Below are positions 6,982 to 14,264 of a stretch of DNA of 14,794 nt, piece after piece. Each line of letters begins with the position of its first letter. Position 1 is the stretch's first letter. This DNA comes from Betaproteobacteria bacterium RIFCSPLOWO2_02_FULL_68_150 (GTDB lineage: Bacteria > Pseudomonadota > Gammaproteobacteria > Burkholderiales > SG8-39). The stretch lies in NCBI GenBank assembly GCA_001771975.1, contig MERE01000176.1, positions 1 to 14,794 on the forward strand, read 5' to 3'. The notes under the pieces were generated by a model. That model was not told the origin of the DNA, ran no database searches, and was given only the letters and a program-made list of their open reading frames with translations. Both the position numbers and the translations under genes were made by a program.

Positions 6982-7707
6982 TTGAAAGACACTGATTTCG
7001 GCTTCGAACGCGTGCCAGAGAGCGAAAAGGCGGCGCGCGTCGGCCAAGTCTTCGACACGGTTGCCGAGCGCTATGACCTGATGAACGACGTGATGTCCCT
7101 GGGACTGCATCGGCTCTGGAAGGCATTCGCGGTGTCGCTGGCGCGCATCCGGCCAGGCGAGCGGGTGCTCGACATCGCCTCCGGCAGTGGCGACTTGGCG
7201 CGGGCGCTTCGCGCGCGCGGCGCGGACGTCTGCATGACCGACATCAACCGCCGCATGCTGGCGCGCGGGCGCGACCGCGCAATCGATGGCGGGCAGGTCG
7301 CCCCGGCGATTCAATGCGACGGTGAGCGCCTGCCGTTCCCGGACTGCTGCTTCGATTGCGTCACGGTCGGTTTCGGGCTGCGCAACATGACGCACAAGGA
7401 CGCCGCTTTGGCCGAGATGGTGCGCGTGCTGAAGGTGGGCGGGCGGCTGCTGGTGCTCGAGTTCTCGCACGTCTGGAAGCCGCTTGAAAAGCCGTACGCC
7501 TGGTACTCGTTTCACGTTCTGCCCTGGCTCGGGAAGCGCATTGCGGGGGATGCGCAAGCGTACCGATACCTCGCCGAATCGATCCGGACTCACCCCGACC
7601 AGCGCAAGCTTGCCGAAATGCTGGAACAGGCCGGCCTGGAGCAGGTCGAATATTTCAATCTGGCCGCGGGGGTGGTCGCGCTGCATCGCGGCTGGAAACT
7701 GCGGTAG
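6982..7707 (+). CDS. ubiE: Ubiquinone/menaquinone C-methyltransferase UbiE
   Basis: SAM-dependent C-methyltransferase of ubiquinone biosynthesis (and of menaquinone where that is made). The 241-aa protein begins MKDTDFGFERV and has the first UbiE signature YDLMNDVMSLGLHRLWK (31-47), the SAM-binding motif VLDIASGSGDLA (62-73), an acidic residue after strand 2 (TDINRRM, 86-92), FGLRNM (131-136) and the second signature RVLKVGGRLLVLEFS (148-162). Length and motifs are complete. The start is TTG 6982, chosen because the family N-terminus aligns there and the frame has no earlier start; no Shine-Dalgarno sequence is visible. It heads the ubiE / Tim44-like / ubiJ / ubiB cluster, whose products act at the inner membrane. 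Confidence 0.95.
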   Translation: MKDTDFGFERVPESEKAARVGQVFDTVAERYDLMNDVMSLGLHRLWKAFAVSLARIRPGERVLDIASGSGDLARALRARGADVCMTDINRRMLARGRDRAIDGGQVAPAIQCDGERLPFPDCCFDCVTVGFGLRNMTHKDAALAEMVRVLKVGGRLLVLEFSHVWKPLEKPYAWYSFHVLPWLGKRIAGDAQAYRYLAESIRTHPDQRKLAEMLEQAGLEQVEYFNLAAGVVALHRGWKLR

Positions 7708-7735
7708 GATGCCAACGTCTTCAAAGAGGAGTGTC

Positions 7736-8641
7736 ATGAAAAGATTCGTCATTGCCGTTGTGGCCGCGCTGCTTGGCGCAGCGCTGATGGTCCCGGAGGC
7801 GGAGGCCGCGCGCATGGGCGGCGGCCGATCAATCGGGGCGCAGCGCAGCATTCAGAGCGCACCTCCCGCAGCCGCGCCGGCGCGTCAGGCGCAGCAGGCG
7901 ACCCCCGCGGCGCAGCCGTCGGCCGCCCCGACCGGCGCCCAGCCGAAGCCGGCCAGCGGCCTGAGCCGTTGGGCGCCGATCCTTGGCGGGCTGGCAGTAG
8001 GCGGTCTGCTTGGCGCACTGTTCGGGGGCAGCGGCATCGGCAGCATGCTGATGAGCTGGCTCCTGATCGGCCTGGTGGTGTTCGCCGTCATGTTTCTGGT
8101 TCGCTTGCTGGCACAGCGCCGGGCCGCAGGAGCCCGGCCGCTGCGGTACGCCGCGGGCGGGGCAACGGGCGGATATCAGTCGCTCGGCAATGAGACCGTG
8201 GCTGCCCCCCCGCCGTCGCAGGCCTCCGGTTTCGAGGGCCGGCCGGCCGCGCTGGCAGTGCCCAATGTTCCTGCCGGATTCGATGTCGGCGGTTTCCTGC
8301 GCGCAGCGAAGCTCAACTTCATGAAGCTGCAGCTGGCGAACGATGCGGGAAATCTCGAAGAGCTACGGGAATTCGCCGCCCCCGAACTCTATGAGGAACT
8401 GAAAAAGGACGTGCTCGCGCGTGGCGGCAATCGCCAGCAGACCGACGTGGTGTCGCTCAATGCGGATCTGCTCGAGGTGGTTACGGAGGCCGATCGGCAC
8501 TGGGCCAGCGTGCGCTTTTCGGGACAGGTCCGGGAGACCTCGGCTGCGGCGCCGGAGGGTTTCGAGGAAGTATGGAATCTCTCCAAGCCGGTCAACGGCT
8601 CCAGCGGCTGGCTGCTCGCGGGCATCCAGCAGATGCACTGA
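7736..8641 (+). CDS. Tim44-domain membrane protein
   Basis: A 301-aa protein with an N-terminal signal sequence or anchor (1-25, MKRFVIAVVAALLGAALMVP then EAEAA). An Ala/Pro/Gln-rich low-complexity stretch follows (40-75), then a glycine-zipper hydrophobic region (about 80-126, ILGGLAVGGLLGALFGG and a second segment MSWLLIGLVVFAVMFLV), another linker, and a C-terminal Tim44-like domain (about 182-301, starting FLRAAKLNFMKLQLANDAGN). The domain is related to mitochondrial Tim44/MRPL45 (PF04280). The role of bacterial members is poorly defined; envelope protein handling is a guess. ATG 7736 is well supported by the strong ribosome binding site AAAGAGGAG (7723-7731), the best in the window. It sits between ubiE and ubiJ and is followed at once by an intrinsic terminator. 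Confidence 0.85.
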   Translation: MKRFVIAVVAALLGAALMVPEAEAARMGGGRSIGAQRSIQSAPPAAAPARQAQQATPAAQPSAAPTGAQPKPASGLSRWAPILGGLAVGGLLGALFGGSGIGSMLMSWLLIGLVVFAVMFLVRLLAQRRAAGARPLRYAAGGATGGYQSLGNETVAAPPPSQASGFEGRPAALAVPNVPAGFDVGGFLRAAKLNFMKLQLANDAGNLEELREFAAPELYEELKKDVLARGGNRQQTDVVSLNADLLEVVTEADRHWASVRFSGQVRETSAAAPEGFEEVWNLSKPVNGSSGWLLAGIQQMH

Positions 8642-8660
8642 GCCGGCGCGGCGCGCACGC

Positions 8661-8692
8661 AAAGGCCACCGCTGCGGTGGCCTTTGTTTTTT
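8661..8692 (+). terminator. Rho-independent terminator after the Tim44-like gene
   Basis: A perfect 11-bp stem, AAAGGCCACCG (8661-8671) and CGGTGGCCTTT (8675-8685), has a 3-base loop (CTG) and is followed by G and six T (8687-8692). It begins 20 bases after the Tim44-like stop. It separates ubiE and the Tim44-like gene from ubiJ-ubiB, so the latter probably need their own promoter or read-through. Confidence 0.92.
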
Positions 8693-8699
8693 GACGCAG

Positions 8700-8720
8700 G
8701 CTCGCGCGAGTTGCGCGAGC
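8700..8720. repeat. Inverted/direct repeat upstream of ubiJ
   Basis: Arms GCTCGCGC (8700-8707) and GCGCGAGC (8713-8720) are perfect inverted repeats around GAGTT. The same stretch holds a direct repeat of GCGCGAG (8704-8710 and 8713-8719), nine bases apart. It lies just after the terminator and about 40-48 bases before the ubiJ start. It could be an operator or a hairpin, but CG-rich words like this are common here. I found no convincing minus 35/minus 10 pair for ubiJ. Confidence 0.3.
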
Positions 8721-8767
8721 AGGGATTGGCGACGAAATCGACTGTTTCGCGGCGCCGGATGATACTC

Positions 8768-9340
8768 ATGCTCGAGTCTGCCTTCGTCGCCGCGCTCAAC
8801 CACCTGCTGGTGGCCGAACCCTGGGCGCGCGCCCGCCTGGCGCCGTTTGCCGGCGAATCCTGCGAGCTGCGCGCGGCCGCGCTGCCGGGCTTGCGTTTTC
8901 GGATTGCCGAGGATGGAACCGTCGCGCCGACAGACGATGGGGCGCGGGTAGCGCTCACGCTGATGCTCGGCGCGCAGGTGCTGCCCGCACTGCTGCGCGG
9001 CGAGGACCACTTCATGCGCGCCGTCGAGGTCTCGGGCAACGCCAGGCTGGCGAGCGAAGTGCTCTTTCTCGTGCGGCATCTGCGCTGGGACGTGGAAGAG
9101 GACCTCGCGAACTGGGTCGGCGACGCGCTCGCGCATCGCGTGCTCCTCGCTGCCGGCGGGCTGGCGGCGTGGCAAAGACAAGCGGCTGCGCGCGTCGCCG
9201 CGGGACTGATGGATTACGTCGTCGAGGAAAAGCAGCTGCTCGCGCGCCGCGCCGAACTGGCGGGGTTCGGCCGCGAGCTGGCGGTGCTGCGCGATGCGCT
9301 CGAGCGCATCGAACAGCGCCTCGGGCGGCTTGGCGGGTAA
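8768..9340 (+). CDS. ubiJ: Ubiquinone biosynthesis accessory factor UbiJ (SCP2 domain)
   Basis: Accessory lipid-binding factor of the aerobic ubiquinone pathway (formerly YigP). In E. coli it helps scaffold the Ubi enzyme complex and binds hydrophobic intermediates. The 190-aa product starts MLESAFVAALNHLLVAEP and has an SCP2-like domain (about 20-95) with VALTLMLGAQVLPALLRGED and VEVSGNARLASEV, both typical of UbiJ. A helical region (96-150) follows, then a C-terminal coiled coil (about 154-187, LLARRAELAG..LAVLRDALERIEQRL). The start is ATG 8768; ATG 8759 in frame (MILMLESA) is also possible, while the longer frame overlaps the terminator. Identification rests on the domain and its place directly before ubiB, three bases away. 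Confidence 0.87.
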   Translation: MLESAFVAALNHLLVAEPWARARLAPFAGESCELRAAALPGLRFRIAEDGTVAPTDDGARVALTLMLGAQVLPALLRGEDHFMRAVEVSGNARLASEVLFLVRHLRWDVEEDLANWVGDALAHRVLLAAGGLAAWQRQAAARVAAGLMDYVVEEKQLLARRAELAGFGRELAVLRDALERIEQRLGRLGG

Positions 9341-9343
9341 ATC

Positions 9344-10873
9344 GTGCGGCGTCTGACTCGCCTCAGCCGGATTCTCGCCGTCGGACTGCGTTTCGGGCTC
9401 CACGAGTTCATTCCGCCGCTCGCTCAAAGCCGCGTACTCGGCTGGTTCTGCAGCGATCGTGCGGAGCCAGGCGCCGTCAGGCTGCGCCGCGCGCTCGAAA
9501 CGCTCGGCCCGATCTTCGTCAAGTTCGGACAGGTGCTGTCCACGCGGCGCGATCTCCTGCCATCGGATATCGCCGATGAACTGGCCAAGCTGCAAGACCA
9601 GGTGCCGGCGTTTGACCCGGCCGAGGCGGTGGCTGAAATCGAGCGCTCGCTCGGCAGGCGCATCGACGAGGTGTTTGCACGCTTCGAGCAGCAGCCGATG
9701 GCGAGCGCGTCGATCGCGCAGGTCCACCTCGCGACGTTGAGCAGCGGCGCCGAGGTTGCGGTCAAGGTGCTGCGGCCGGGCGTCGAGCGCGCCATCAGCC
9801 GGGACGTGCTGCTGCTCGAGACCGCGGCCGGTCTCATGGAGCGCCTCTGGGTCGAGGGTCGGCGCTTGAAGCCGCGCGAGGTGGTGGCCGAGTTTTCGCG
9901 CCATCTGGAAGAGGAGCTCGACTTGCTGCGCGAAGCCGCCAACGCCTCGCAGCTGCGACGCAATTTCGAGCACTCGCCGCTGCTCGCGGTGCCGCAGGTG
10001 CATTGGGACTTCTGCGCCCGGCGCGTCATGGTGATGGAACGCATGCACGGCACGCCGGTGTCGCAGGTGGCCGAGCTGCGCGCGCAGGGCGTCGACATTC
10101 CGGCGCTGGCGCGCACCGGCGTCGAGATCTTCTTCACGCAGGTGTTCCGCGACGGCTTTTTCCATGCCGACATGCATCCGGGCAACATCCTGGTCGAGGT
10201 CGGGCGGGAGGCCGGCGCGGCCACCCGCGGTCGCTACGTGGCGCTCGATTTCGGCATCATGGGCACGCTCACCGAGACCGACAAGAACTACCTGGCGCAG
10301 AATTTCGTCGCGTTCTTCAACCGTGACTACCGTCGCGTCGCGCAGGCGCACCTGGACGCCGGCTGGGTGCCTGCGGATACGCGCCTGGACCAGTTCGAGA
10401 CCGCGATCCGCGCCGTGTGCGAACCGATCTTTGCGCGGCCCCTGAAGGAGATCTACTTCGGCAAGCTGCTGCTGCGCCTGTTCCAGACCTCGCGCCGCTT
10501 CAACGTCGAGGTGCAGCCGCAACTGGTCATGCTGCAGAAGACGCTGCTCAACATCGAGGGCCTCGGACGCCAGCTCGATCCGGAGCTCGACCTCTGGACC
10601 ACCGCCAAGCCGTACCTCGAACGCTGGATGGACGAGCGCATCGGCTGGCGGGGGCTGGTGCAGACGATCCGACGCGAGGCGCCGACCTGGGCGCAGACGC
10701 TGCCGGCGCTGCCCCGCCTGGCGCACCGCATGCTGGCCGAGAACCGCAGCGGCGAGTTGCGCGCCATCCTCGAGCGGCTCGCCCGCGAGAACGCGCGCCG
10801 CAACAACCTGCTCGCTGCGCTGCTCGCGATCCTGCTGGCGTCGCTCGCGGTGCAGCTTCTCACGCTGCTGTAG
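9344..10873 (+). CDS. ubiB: Ubiquinone biosynthesis kinase/ATPase-like protein UbiB
   Basis: Member of the atypical UbiB/ADCK/COQ8 protein-kinase-like family, required for ubiquinone biosynthesis, probably as an ATPase that mobilises membrane-bound precursors. The 509-aa protein carries the family KxGQ motif (K60-G62-Q63 in FVKFGQVLSTRRDLLP), the alanine-rich nucleotide loop MASASIAQVH (119-128), invariant lysine K141 (AVKVLRPG), the ELD acid (D193), the catalytic loop HADMHPGN (H274, D276, N281) and LDFG (D302). The C-terminus (487-509) is a hydrophobic segment, one long helix or a short hairpin, anchoring it in the inner membrane. GTG 9344 lies three bases after the ubiJ stop, so the two genes are likely co-transcribed. 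Confidence 0.95.
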   Translation: MRRLTRLSRILAVGLRFGLHEFIPPLAQSRVLGWFCSDRAEPGAVRLRRALETLGPIFVKFGQVLSTRRDLLPSDIADELAKLQDQVPAFDPAEAVAEIERSLGRRIDEVFARFEQQPMASASIAQVHLATLSSGAEVAVKVLRPGVERAISRDVLLLETAAGLMERLWVEGRRLKPREVVAEFSRHLEEELDLLREAANASQLRRNFEHSPLLAVPQVHWDFCARRVMVMERMHGTPVSQVAELRAQGVDIPALARTGVEIFFTQVFRDGFFHADMHPGNILVEVGREAGAATRGRYVALDFGIMGTLTETDKNYLAQNFVAFFNRDYRRVAQAHLDAGWVPADTRLDQFETAIRAVCEPIFARPLKEIYFGKLLLRLFQTSRRFNVEVQPQLVMLQKTLLNIEGLGRQLDPELDLWTTAKPYLERWMDERIGWRGLVQTIRREAPTWAQTLPALPRLAHRMLAENRSGELRAILERLARENARRNNLLAALLAILLASLAVQLLTLL

Positions 10874-10884
10874 ACTGCGCCGCC

Positions 10885-12348
10885 ATGCTCGTCGCCTCGG
10901 TGGTGATCTATCTGGGCGTGACCATCGCCATCGGCCTGTGGGCGGCCAGGCGCGTGCACAACTCCAAGGACTACCTGATCGCCGGCCGCAGCCTGCCGCT
11001 GTACATGAGCGTCGCGACCGTGTTCGCGACCTGGTTCGGGGCCGAAACGGTGCTCTCGGTATCGGCGACCTTCGCCAAGGACGGCCTCAGCGGCATCGTC
11101 GCCGATCCATTCGGCTCGTCGTTCTGCCTGTTTTTCGTGGCGCTGTTCTTCGCGCGCGCCTTCTACCGCATGGACCTGCTGACGATCGGCGATTTCTACA
11201 GGAAGCGCTACGGCAAGCCGGTCGAGGTCGCCACCAGCATCGCCATCACCGCCTCCTACCTCGGCTGGACCTCGGCGCAGCTCACCGCGCTGGGGCTCGC
11301 GTTCTCGGTGCTCTCGGGCGGCGCGATGTCGCTCAGCGAGGGGATCGTGCTCGGCGCTGCGATCGTGCTCGGCTACACCATCTGGGGCGGGATGTGGTCC
11401 GTGGCATGGACCGATCTCTTTCAGACCGTGATCATCGTGCTCGGGCTGTGGAGCATCGCCTGGCTGGTCGGCGACATGGCCGGCGGCGCCGCCAAGGTGG
11501 TGAGTGCCGCGTACGAAGCGGGCCGGCTGGAGTTCTGGCCCAAGGGCGGCGCCAGGGAATGGCTGGCGTTCTTCGCCGCCTGGATAACGCTCGCGGTGGG
11601 CTCGATTCCGCAGCAGGACGTGTTCCAGCGCGTCACCTCGGCGCGCGATGAAAGCACCGCGGTCAAGGGCTCGCTCATCGGCGGTGCGGCGTATTTCGTG
11701 TTCGCCTTCGTGCCGATCTACATCGCCTACGCGGCCCTCATGATCGATCCTTCCCTGAAACAGCTGTTCCAGGCGGAGGACTCGCGCGAGATCCAGCGCA
11801 TCCTGCCCGAGCTGATCCTCAACCGCACGCCGCTGTGGGCGCAGATCGTGTTCTTCGGCGCGCTGCTCTCGGCGATCCTTTCCACGGCGAGCGGCGCGAT
11901 CCTGGCGCCGACCGGGCTGTTCACCGAGAACGTGCTGCGACCGTTCGTGCCGCACATGAGCGACCGGCAATTCCTGCTCACGCTGCGCATCGTGCTGGTC
12001 ACCTTTGCGCTGGCGGCGCTGCTGTTCGCGCTCAACTCCCGCAGTACCATGTACGAGATGGTGCAAAGCGCCTACAAGGTGACCCTGGTGGGCGCGTTTG
12101 TGCCGCTTGCCGCGGGCCTGCTCTGGAAACGAGCCAATGCAGCTGGCGCCGTGACCTCGATTCTGCTGGGTCTGGTGTCTTGGCTGCTGATGGAAACCTT
12201 CGGCACCGACAGCGTCTGGCCGCCGCAGCTCGTCGGTCTCGCGTGCGCGTTGCTCGGCATGTTCGCCGGATCGATCGCCACGCCGCCGTCGCACCCCGCG
12301 CACCAGCATCCCGCGCCGCCGCACCCGGTGCAGAGCGGGCAAGCCTGA
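10885..12348 (+). CDS. Sodium:solute symporter (SSS family) protein
   Basis: A 487-aa inner-membrane protein with about 12-13 hydrophobic segments, of the SSS family (LeuT fold), which couples Na+ to solute uptake. Family features include SKDYLIAGRSLPLY (27-40), the early GAET motif (52-55), the conserved IWGGMWSVAWTD (166-177), and FGALLSAILSTASGAILAP (324-342), which holds the Ser/Thr cluster expected at the Na2 site. The substrate cannot be read from the sequence. The last 20 residues form a His/Pro-rich cytoplasmic or periplasmic tail (HPAHQHPAPPHP, 470-481). ATG 10885 is 11 bases after the ubiB stop, preceded by TAGACT (10871-10876), a weak minus 10 lookalike overlapping the ubiB stop. 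The long in-frame extension over ubiB is a shadow. Confidence 0.9.
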   Translation: MLVASVVIYLGVTIAIGLWAARRVHNSKDYLIAGRSLPLYMSVATVFATWFGAETVLSVSATFAKDGLSGIVADPFGSSFCLFFVALFFARAFYRMDLLTIGDFYRKRYGKPVEVATSIAITASYLGWTSAQLTALGLAFSVLSGGAMSLSEGIVLGAAIVLGYTIWGGMWSVAWTDLFQTVIIVLGLWSIAWLVGDMAGGAAKVVSAAYEAGRLEFWPKGGAREWLAFFAAWITLAVGSIPQQDVFQRVTSARDESTAVKGSLIGGAAYFVFAFVPIYIAYAALMIDPSLKQLFQAEDSREIQRILPELILNRTPLWAQIVFFGALLSAILSTASGAILAPTGLFTENVLRPFVPHMSDRQFLLTLRIVLVTFALAALLFALNSRSTMYEMVQSAYKVTLVGAFVPLAAGLLWKRANAAGAVTSILLGLVSWLLMETFGTDSVWPPQLVGLACALLGMFAGSIATPPSHPAHQHPAPPHPVQSGQA

Positions 12349-12358
12349 GCGGTGCGGC

Positions 12359-13417
12359 GTGACGGGTTCGTCGCTGCCGCGTTACCTGCTCGCCGCGTAC
12401 GTCCTGCTGATTGCCTACGCTTCGCTCTATCCGCTCTCCGGCTGGCACCTACACGGCGCGTCGCCAGTCGCCTTTGTCGCGGCGCCCTGGCCGCGCTGGG
12501 TCACGGCTTTCGACGTTGCCGCCAACCTGTTCGGCTACGCGCCCTTCGGCATGCTGTGCGTGCTGAGCGGTTGGCCCGCGCTCACCGGGTGGCGCGCGCT
12601 CGCGCCCGCGGTGCTGGGCGGGCTGCTGCTGTCGCTTGTGCTTGAGGCGGCGCAAAGTTACCTGCCCGCGCGCGTCGCCTCGAACGTCGATTTGTTGAGC
12701 AACGTGGCAGGCGCGATGCTGGGTGCGGTCGCGGCTCTGCTCGCTGCGCCGTGGCTGCTCGGCACCGGGCCGTTCCGGCGCCTGCGCGCGAGGGCGCTCG
12801 TAGCCGGCCACCGCGGGGACCTCGGGCTGACGCTGTTGGCGCTGTGGCTCTTCGCCCAGCTCAATCCCGCCATGCTGCTCTTCGGCAGCGGCGATCTGCG
12901 CGACCTGCTGGCCGAGCCGGCCGGGCCGGCGTACGGCGCCGAGCTGTTCGTGACCGTCGAAACGCTGACTGCGGCGGCCAATCTCGTCGCCGTGACGCTG
13001 CTCGCCTCGGCGATGATGAGGCCCGCGGCGCCGATGCGCCTGCTGCTGTTCGTGCTGCTCGGGGCAGCGCTTGCGGTCAAGGCGCTCGCTTTCGCGATCC
13101 TGATGCGCGCCGAGCAGGCTTTTGCATGGTTTACGCCGGGCGCGCAGCAGGGTCTGGCGATCGGCGTCGCGCTGATGCTGCTCGCAGTGACGCTGTCGCG
13201 CATCCTGCGCCTCGCGCTTGCCGCGGCACTGCTGATGGCGGCGACCGTGCTGGTCAATCTCGCGCCGCCCAATCCGTATACCGCGGCGACGCTCAAGGTC
13301 TGGGAGCAGGGCCATTTTCTCAACTTCAACGGCCTGGCGCAGTTCGTCGCCGCGCTGTGGCCTTTCGCGGCGCTGTTCTACCTGATCCACCTGGCCGCGC
13401 GGCGCGAGCGCGATTGA
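12359..13417 (+). CDS. VanZ-family membrane protein with extended C-terminal membrane domain
   Basis: A 352-aa polytopic protein. The N-terminal third (about 1-135) matches the VanZ-like fold (PF04892): FDVAANLFGYAPFGMLC (51-67), then LVLEAAQSYLPARVASNVD (E96, Q99) and NVDLLSNVAGAMLGA (D111, N115). About 155-352 adds five or six more hydrophobic segments, so the protein is longer than minimal VanZ proteins. VanZ is named from glycopeptide-resistance elements, but most chromosomal relatives have no proven role and there is no van gene here, so resistance should not be inferred. GTG 12359 lies 10 bases after the symporter stop. An imperfectly terminator-like hairpin overlaps its stop codon (13405-13424). 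Confidence 0.85.
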   Translation: MTGSSLPRYLLAAYVLLIAYASLYPLSGWHLHGASPVAFVAAPWPRWVTAFDVAANLFGYAPFGMLCVLSGWPALTGWRALAPAVLGGLLLSLVLEAAQSYLPARVASNVDLLSNVAGAMLGAVAALLAAPWLLGTGPFRRLRARALVAGHRGDLGLTLLALWLFAQLNPAMLLFGSGDLRDLLAEPAGPAYGAELFVTVETLTAAANLVAVTLLASAMMRPAAPMRLLLFVLLGAALAVKALAFAILMRAEQAFAWFTPGAQQGLAIGVALMLLAVTLSRILRLALAAALLMAATVLVNLAPPNPYTAATLKVWEQGHFLNFNGLAQFVAALWPFAALFYLIHLAARRERD

Positions 13418-13424
13418 GCGCTCG
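13405..13424. other. Inverted repeat across the VanZ stop codon
   Basis: Arms CGAGCGC (13405-13411) and GCGCTCG (13418-13424) pair perfectly around a 6-base loop that holds the TGA stop. It is followed by GGGTAGAAT, not a T tract, so it is not a standard intrinsic terminator. It ends three bases before the putative minus 10 of the next gene, so it could act as an operator or a weak terminator. Confidence 0.3.
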
Positions 13425-13426
13425 GG

Positions 13427-13432
13427 TAGAAT
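13427..13432 (+). promoter_or_regulatory. Candidate minus 10 element for the ferredoxin-like gene
   Basis: TAGAAT ends 9 bases before ATG 13442, in the context GGTAGAATCGCGCTCCCATG. It is nearly the same layout as the site at 3012-3017 (GTAGAATGGCTCCCATG). A start about 7 bases downstream would leave almost no leader. No minus 35 is seen; the inverted repeat above occupies part of that space. Confidence 0.4.
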
Positions 13433-13441
13433 CGCGCTCCC

Positions 13442-13663
13442 ATGGCGTACTACCGGCACCACGTTTTTTTCTGCTGCAACCAGCGCGACCACGGCCGGCT
13501 CTGCTGCAATGCGAAGGGCGCGAGCGGGCGGCGCGACTACGCCAAGCGGCGTGTGAAGGAACCAAGTCTGGCGGGCGGAGTGCGCAGCAACCGGGCCGAC
13601 GTCGACGAGATCATCGAGGAGCGCCTGACGAGCGGCCGCGCGGTGGCGCGGCTGCGGATCTGA
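13442..13663 (+). CDS. (2Fe-2S) ferredoxin-domain protein with apparent internal deletion
   Basis: A 73-aa product. Its N-terminus (MAYYRHHVFFCCNQRDHGRL, then CCNAKGASGRRDYAKRRVKE) matches thioredoxin-like (2Fe-2S) ferredoxin-domain proteins of about 100 residues. Its C-terminus (RADVDEIIEERLTSGRAVAR) matches the end of the same family. The part between, which in relatives carries an AGCLDRC-type cysteine pair, a GPV.VVYPEG stretch and a WYTYV motif, is missing: the reading goes from GGVRSN straight to RADVDEII. The loss is about 30 codons and in frame. Two of the expected four cluster ligands are gone, so the protein probably cannot hold a normal cluster. Start ATG 13442. The stop overlaps the next start (TGATG). 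The consensus of relatives is from memory. Confidence 0.75.
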   Translation: MAYYRHHVFFCCNQRDHGRLCCNAKGASGRRDYAKRRVKEPSLAGGVRSNRADVDEIIEERLTSGRAVARLRI

Positions 13664-14264
13664 TGCGCGCGGCCACGCGGCGCGCGCAGATCGTCGGACC
13701 GGCGGGGCGGATCGAGCTGGCGATCGACCTGCCGGCCGCAGCGCCGCGCGGCGTGGCGCTGGTGGCGCATCCGCATCCGCTGCACGGCGGCACGCTCGAC
13801 AACAAGGTGGTGCAGACACTGGCGCGTGCCTTCGCCGCGCTGGGCTACGTGGCGCTGCGCCCCAACTTTCGCGGCGTCGGCGCAAGCGGCGGCCGCTACG
13901 ACGAGGGGCAGGGCGAGGTCGACGACTTGAACGCGGTCTGGGACCATGCGCGCCGCGAGTACGGCGCGGCGCGGCCGGTACTCGCCGGGTTTTCGTTCGG
14001 CGCCGCGATGCAGGCGCGACTCGCGGCGCGCGTGCCGCCCGAGCGCATGGCGCTGGTCGGGATTGCGGTTAACCACTTCGATGCACCTGCAGTACCCGCG
14101 AACACGCTGTTGATTCACGGCGAGCGCGACCAGACGGTGCCGCTCGAGGCGGTGCTCGACTGGGCGCGGCCGCTCGAGCTGCCGGTGATCGTGGTGCCGG
14201 GCAGCGACCATTTCTTCCACGGCCGCCTGCCGTTGTTGCGCGGCATCGTCGAGTACAACTGGCG

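Noticed and set aside
8363..10726. 787-codon open frame on the minus strand
   Set aside because: It lies wholly opposite ubiJ and ubiB and its product is Arg/Gln/His-rich low-complexity sequence. It is a shadow of GC-rich plus-strand codons.
10417..10884. In-frame upstream extension of the symporter over the ubiB 3' end
   Set aside because: The ubiB C-terminus and its membrane anchor are coded in the other frame; symporter-like sequence begins at ATG 10885.
10453..12342. 629-codon open frame on the minus strand
   Set aside because: Antisense to ubiB and the symporter; composition is typical of shadow ORFs (His, Arg, Gln, Gly) with no recognisable motif.
12359..13417. Glycopeptide resistance gene
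   Set aside because: VanZ-like proteins are common in genomes without van operons; no vanHAX or regulatory genes are present.
12751..13662. In-frame upstream extension of the alpha/beta hydrolase over the VanZ gene
   Set aside because: VanZ is coded in another frame here. Homology of the hydrolase begins at 13663, where the TGATG overlap gives a natural start.
12449..13885. 478-codon minus-strand frame
   Set aside because: Opposite the VanZ and ferredoxin-like genes; highly repetitive Arg/Gln composition, no motif.
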